Positions 60,735 to 64,000 of a stretch of DNA of 64,000 bases are shown here, piece after piece. Under the pieces are notes generated by a model that saw only the letters and a list, made by a program, of their open reading frames with translations, did not search any database and was not told the DNA's origin. The number at the start of each line of letters is the position of its first letter. The first letter of the stretch is position 1. Made by a program: the position numbers and the translations under genes. Source of the stretch: Equus caballus (lineage: Eukaryota > Chordata > Mammalia > Perissodactyla > Equidae); the NCBI RefSeq assembly GCF_041296265.1, contig NC_091693.1, forward strand, positions 9,891,001-9,955,000, given 5' to 3'.

Positions 60735-61300
60735 AAGATTCTATTACTATTGTATTAGTTAGCTACTGCTGTGTAACAAATTATGCCATCCCCCAAACTT
60801 AGAGACTTAAAACAACATTTTTCACATTTTCTGTGGTCAGAAATCTGATGCTTCTGGTTCAGTCTCTCCCAAAACTACAAGTAACGTGTCGGCCGGGGCT
60901 GTAGTCCACTTAAGGCAACCCGGGGAGGACCCTTTTCCAAGCTTCCTGGCACACTTCTTGGCTGGCCTCAGGTTCTTGCTGGCTGTTGGCCGGAGACCTC
61001 AGGTCCTCGCTACAGGGGCCCCTCCCCAGGTCAGCTCACAGGGTGGCTTCCCTCTGAACCAGGGAGCAAGTGAGTGGATGAAAAAGAGCACCATCCTTTT
61101 GGAGACCAATCTCAGAAGTGACATCCCACCACTTTTGTCATTTTCTGTTTTTTAGAAGCGAGTCACTAGGTCTGGCCCACCCGCAAGAGGAGGGGACTGT
61201 GCAGGGCACGAATGCCAGGAGGGGGGTCATGGGGGGCCATCTCAGAGGCTGCCTCCACGACGGTGGACCAGGGGAGATGGACTCGCGGACACTTAGCTGC
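60735..61300 (-). mobile_element. Probable antisense LTR remnant (MaLR-like)
   Basis: ttagctactgctgtgtaaca, gagacttaaaacaacattt, ggctgttggccggagacctc and ttttggagaccaatctcag are in the order of an old mammalian LTR-type repeat. Broken fossil; family uncertain. Confidence 0.45.
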
Positions 61301-61505
61301 GTCTAGCACTGTTTCTCTCAGGGAAGGTCAGTAGCTTACATTGACGAGGGGATGGCTTCTAGATGTCAACAGAGGACACAGCATCTGTGCCAGCTCTCTA
61401 GTGTCAGTGGGGGAGACATTGGTGCATAGAAAAGACTGATTAATTTATGTTTTAGGTTAATCATCAATGTATTGAAGCTACCAATTAAAAGCTACCAATT
61501 ATCTT

Positions 61506-61705
61506 GGGCTGGCCTAGTGGTTAAGATCAGTGCTCCACTTCGGCAGCCTGGGTTCAGTTCCCAGGTGCAGACCTACACCACTTATCTGTCAGTGGCCATG
61601 CTGTGGTGGTGGCTCACATAGAAAATAGAGGAAGATTGGCGCAGATGTTAGCTCAGGGTGAATCTTCCTCGGCAAAAAAAAAAAAAAAAAAAAAAAAACC
61701 AACAC
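61506..61705 (+). mobile_element. ERE SINE, diverged, plus strand
   Basis: gggctggcctagtggttaag, gggttcagttcccaggtgc, gttagctcagggtgaatc and an A tail of about 25 bases followed by a short (ca)n. Confidence 0.9.
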
Positions 61706-61709
61706 ACAC

Positions 61710-62203
61710 ACAAAGCATTATCTTCCTTAAGCTTCAAAGTTCTACTTCCAAATATTATTCTATTTATTATTCTACTTATAAATCTAGTCAATTTTAACAG
61801 TCACTCAGGGAAAGTCTTTCATTAATATTCAGCCAACTCCCCTTTCAACTGCTTCACGTCCTGTTTAGAATCTCAGTTCATTAAATCCCCTTAAATGTTC
61901 TGCTTTCACCAATTTAAACTGTTCAGATTTTCTTTGGAAGCGAAACAGAAGCTTCCAAGAAGCAAAACCTTCCCAAATACTTAACTCTTGTGATAAGTTA
62001 TAAGAATATCAAGATCTTTTAAACATTCCAGTGCCATTAACTCAGGAAAATTCTCTTATAAAAACTACAAGTCTAAAATAAAGAATTACTCAATTACACA
62101 CTTTGTGTTGGAAGATTTAGATTTACAGGACAAATTTGTCACATTTTCTCCTAGGCCAGAGGCTCTTAAAATTACAAATACTTTAAAATACCAAGCATCC
62201 CAC
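61710..62203. other. AT-rich unassigned sequence
   Basis: Includes a small duplication taccaattaaaagc/taccaattatc just upstream at 61478-61502. No gene or named repeat. Confidence 0.35.
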
Positions 62204-62212
62204 ATGATTCTT

Positions 62213-62479
62213 CTTTTTTTTTTTTTTTAAAGATTGGCACCTGAGCTAACATCTGTTGCCAATCTTCTTTTTTCTTCTTCTTCTTCTTCTCCCCAAATCC
62301 CCCCAGTACATAGTTGTGTATTTTTAGTTGTGGGTCCGTCTAGTTGTGGCATGTAGGACACCACCTCAGCATGGCCTGATGAGTGGTGCCACGTCCACGC
62401 CCAGGATTGGAACCAGCGAAACCCTGGGCCGCTGAAGTGGAGCTCGCGAATTTAACCACTTGGCCACGGGGCCGGCCCC
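62213..62479 (-). mobile_element. ERE SINE, antisense, composite tail
   Basis: A T-run, then gattggcacctgagctaac, a (ttc)n patch, gtacatagttgtgtattttt and finally cacggggccggcccc. The 9-base word atgattctt on both sides (62204-62212 and 62485-62493) is the likely target duplication. Both tail types of the family are present in one copy. Confidence 0.92.
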
Positions 62480-62493
62480 TGCAGATGATTCTT

Positions 62494-64000
62494 AAACATA
62501 GCACAATAGTATTAATTCTGTGGGTTTGATTGACTCTGTCTATTCAATTGTAAGCCTTTCTTACAATTGGGCATTAAAAGACACTAGTAAGGAAAATTTT
62601 ACTGGTAAGGTGAGGTCAATTCTTGGCCAGAGATCTGGGACTGGAATGGGAGGTCTGACTCTCTAGTTACAGCAAAAAACCTTGAGGGGCCCTTTTTAAG
62701 TAGGTACCAGAACAACGGGCCTTCACGGGCTACAAAGTTCTGGCCCTCGGGCCTGCATCCCAGGTGGGAGTGCATCATTCCCTCACATGGGTACCATTTC
62801 ACAGCCAGCGATGGCAGGGGGAGGCCACGCTGACCCCCGGGGCTGCTCACAGCTGGACCGGCATCAGCTGGTCTGTCTACTGCCCAGCTCTGTTCTGCAT
62901 TCTTTCTGGAGTCTCGCTGTCTGACCTGGCCACGACCCCTGGAGAGAGTTAATGATGTCCTGTGTGTTGACGGAATTGCTCATCATCACTTTGCCTGGCT
63001 CTGCTCCTGGCCAGGCTGAAGTCGGGGTCGTGACCCAAAGATGAACAGGGAGGTCTCGGGGGTTCCCTCGGGGATGGGAGATGGGGATCTGGAGGTTGTC
63101 CCTGGGATGGATCAGCTCTCACAACTGCGTCAAGCGAACATGGGGAGGGTGCTACTAGCCTGGAATTGACCAGCCTGTGGGGGGGTGCGGCAGAGTGTGG
63201 GGCTGCTGGGCTCAACTTCTTAAAAACCCCAGAGGCCGCATGGCCTGGAGGAGGGGACGCAAGAGGCCCACTTATGGGGAAAGCAGATAACAGGCTCTGG
63301 GAGGGGGGCCTGGAGGAGGACTATGAAGGAGACTAGCCAAGCCCGGCCCCTTCCACCAGCACAGAGAGGGGCCTGGGGAGGCCGTTCCGTCAGCCCAGAG
63401 ACCAGCACCTACTGTGTGCAGCATCTGTGATGTGTGGGGGGCTCTTCCAGGGTCCTGCGGTCAAGGAGCTGGATGAGTTGTAACCGAGGTGAGAGAGATC
63501 CTGCCCGGGACCAGAGCTGATGGCAGCAGAAGTAGGGAGGATTCTGCACATGTTTTGAAGGAAAGAAACAGGATTTGCTCTCGGATTGGATGTGCAGCGA
63601 GAGAGGGGGAGAGAGGGGGTCCAGGCTGAGGCCAGGGTCTTGGATCTCAGCGACTGGTTAAACAAAGGGGCCTTTTCCTGGGAATGGCATGAGGAAGGGG
63701 TTCCGAGGGGGTGAGACGAGTTCTTTCCGGGCACGTGGTAGGGACATCAAGGCACAGCGTGTTTCTAAATGTCATAACCATAATCTGAGTTGGAAATACA
63801 CTTCCATACAATCATTACACATATAAGTAGAAAGAATTTCTTGTAGCAGTATTTGCCGTCATTATGTGCGACGGACTCTGATAAATCAATTTTCCATTGT
63901 ATTTCCTTAAAGAAAAAGTGCTCATTGAGACTTGGCAGTGAGTCATGGCCTGAAGTGTGAAAACCTATGTTAGGGGTTCTTCCTCCTCAAGACTTAGCTC
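62494..64000. other. Right end of the window, no gene recognised
   Basis: About 63395-63600 has weak antisense L2-like sequence (cagcacctactgtgtgcag). The rest is unassigned. In human the next gene in this direction is FBXO27, and nothing of it is visible here. Confidence 0.4.

Overview
This is a gene-dense stretch of a mammalian nuclear genome. At least nineteen copies of a tRNA-derived SINE of the ERE type (equine repetitive element) lie in it. That family is confined to odd-toed ungulates, so the source is most likely a horse or another Equus; a rhinoceros or tapir cannot be excluded from sequence alone. Gene order and exon structure match human 19q13.2: SIRT2 - NFKBIB - CCER2 - SARS2 - MRPS12 - FBXO17. 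All intron-exon borders given here were read from GT/AG sites, codon phase and remembered human proteins; no alignment program was run.

Layout. 1-2074 holds the first two coding exons of SIRT2 (minus strand; the rest lies outside). A GC-rich divergent promoter separates it from NFKBIB (plus, 2527-10618, 6 exons), whose large first intron is filled by an old antisense L1 that was itself invaded by a DNA transposon and three SINEs. CCER2 (minus, 11014-13170, 5 exons) meets NFKBIB tail to tail. SARS2 (minus, 15124-24278, 16 exons) and MRPS12 (plus, 24869-26491, 2 exons) share a second divergent promoter, pairing two mitochondrial translation genes. FBXO17 (minus, coding 28088-33953, 5 coding exons) converges on MRPS12. 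Its likely non-coding first exon is in a CpG island at 52.2-53.2 kb, so most of 34-52 kb would be its first intron, rich in L1, L2, MIR, ERE and one probable solo LTR. From 53.2 kb to the end I see no gene, only old LTR, L1 and SINE copies between unassigned sequence.

How the genes relate. SIRT2 (a deacetylase acting on NF-kB p65) and NFKBIB (an NF-kB inhibitor) sit head to head; SARS2 charges mitochondrial tRNA-Ser and MRPS12 is in the mitoribosome decoding centre; FBXO17 is an SCF ubiquitin-ligase adaptor. The observation I find most worth following is CCER2, annotated elsewhere only as a coiled-coil glutamate-rich protein. Its signal peptide, short two-cysteine N-terminal segment in its own exon, large acidic central exon with dibasic sites, and C-terminal helix in a separate last exon all resemble chromogranins A and B, suggesting a divergent granin-family secretory protein.
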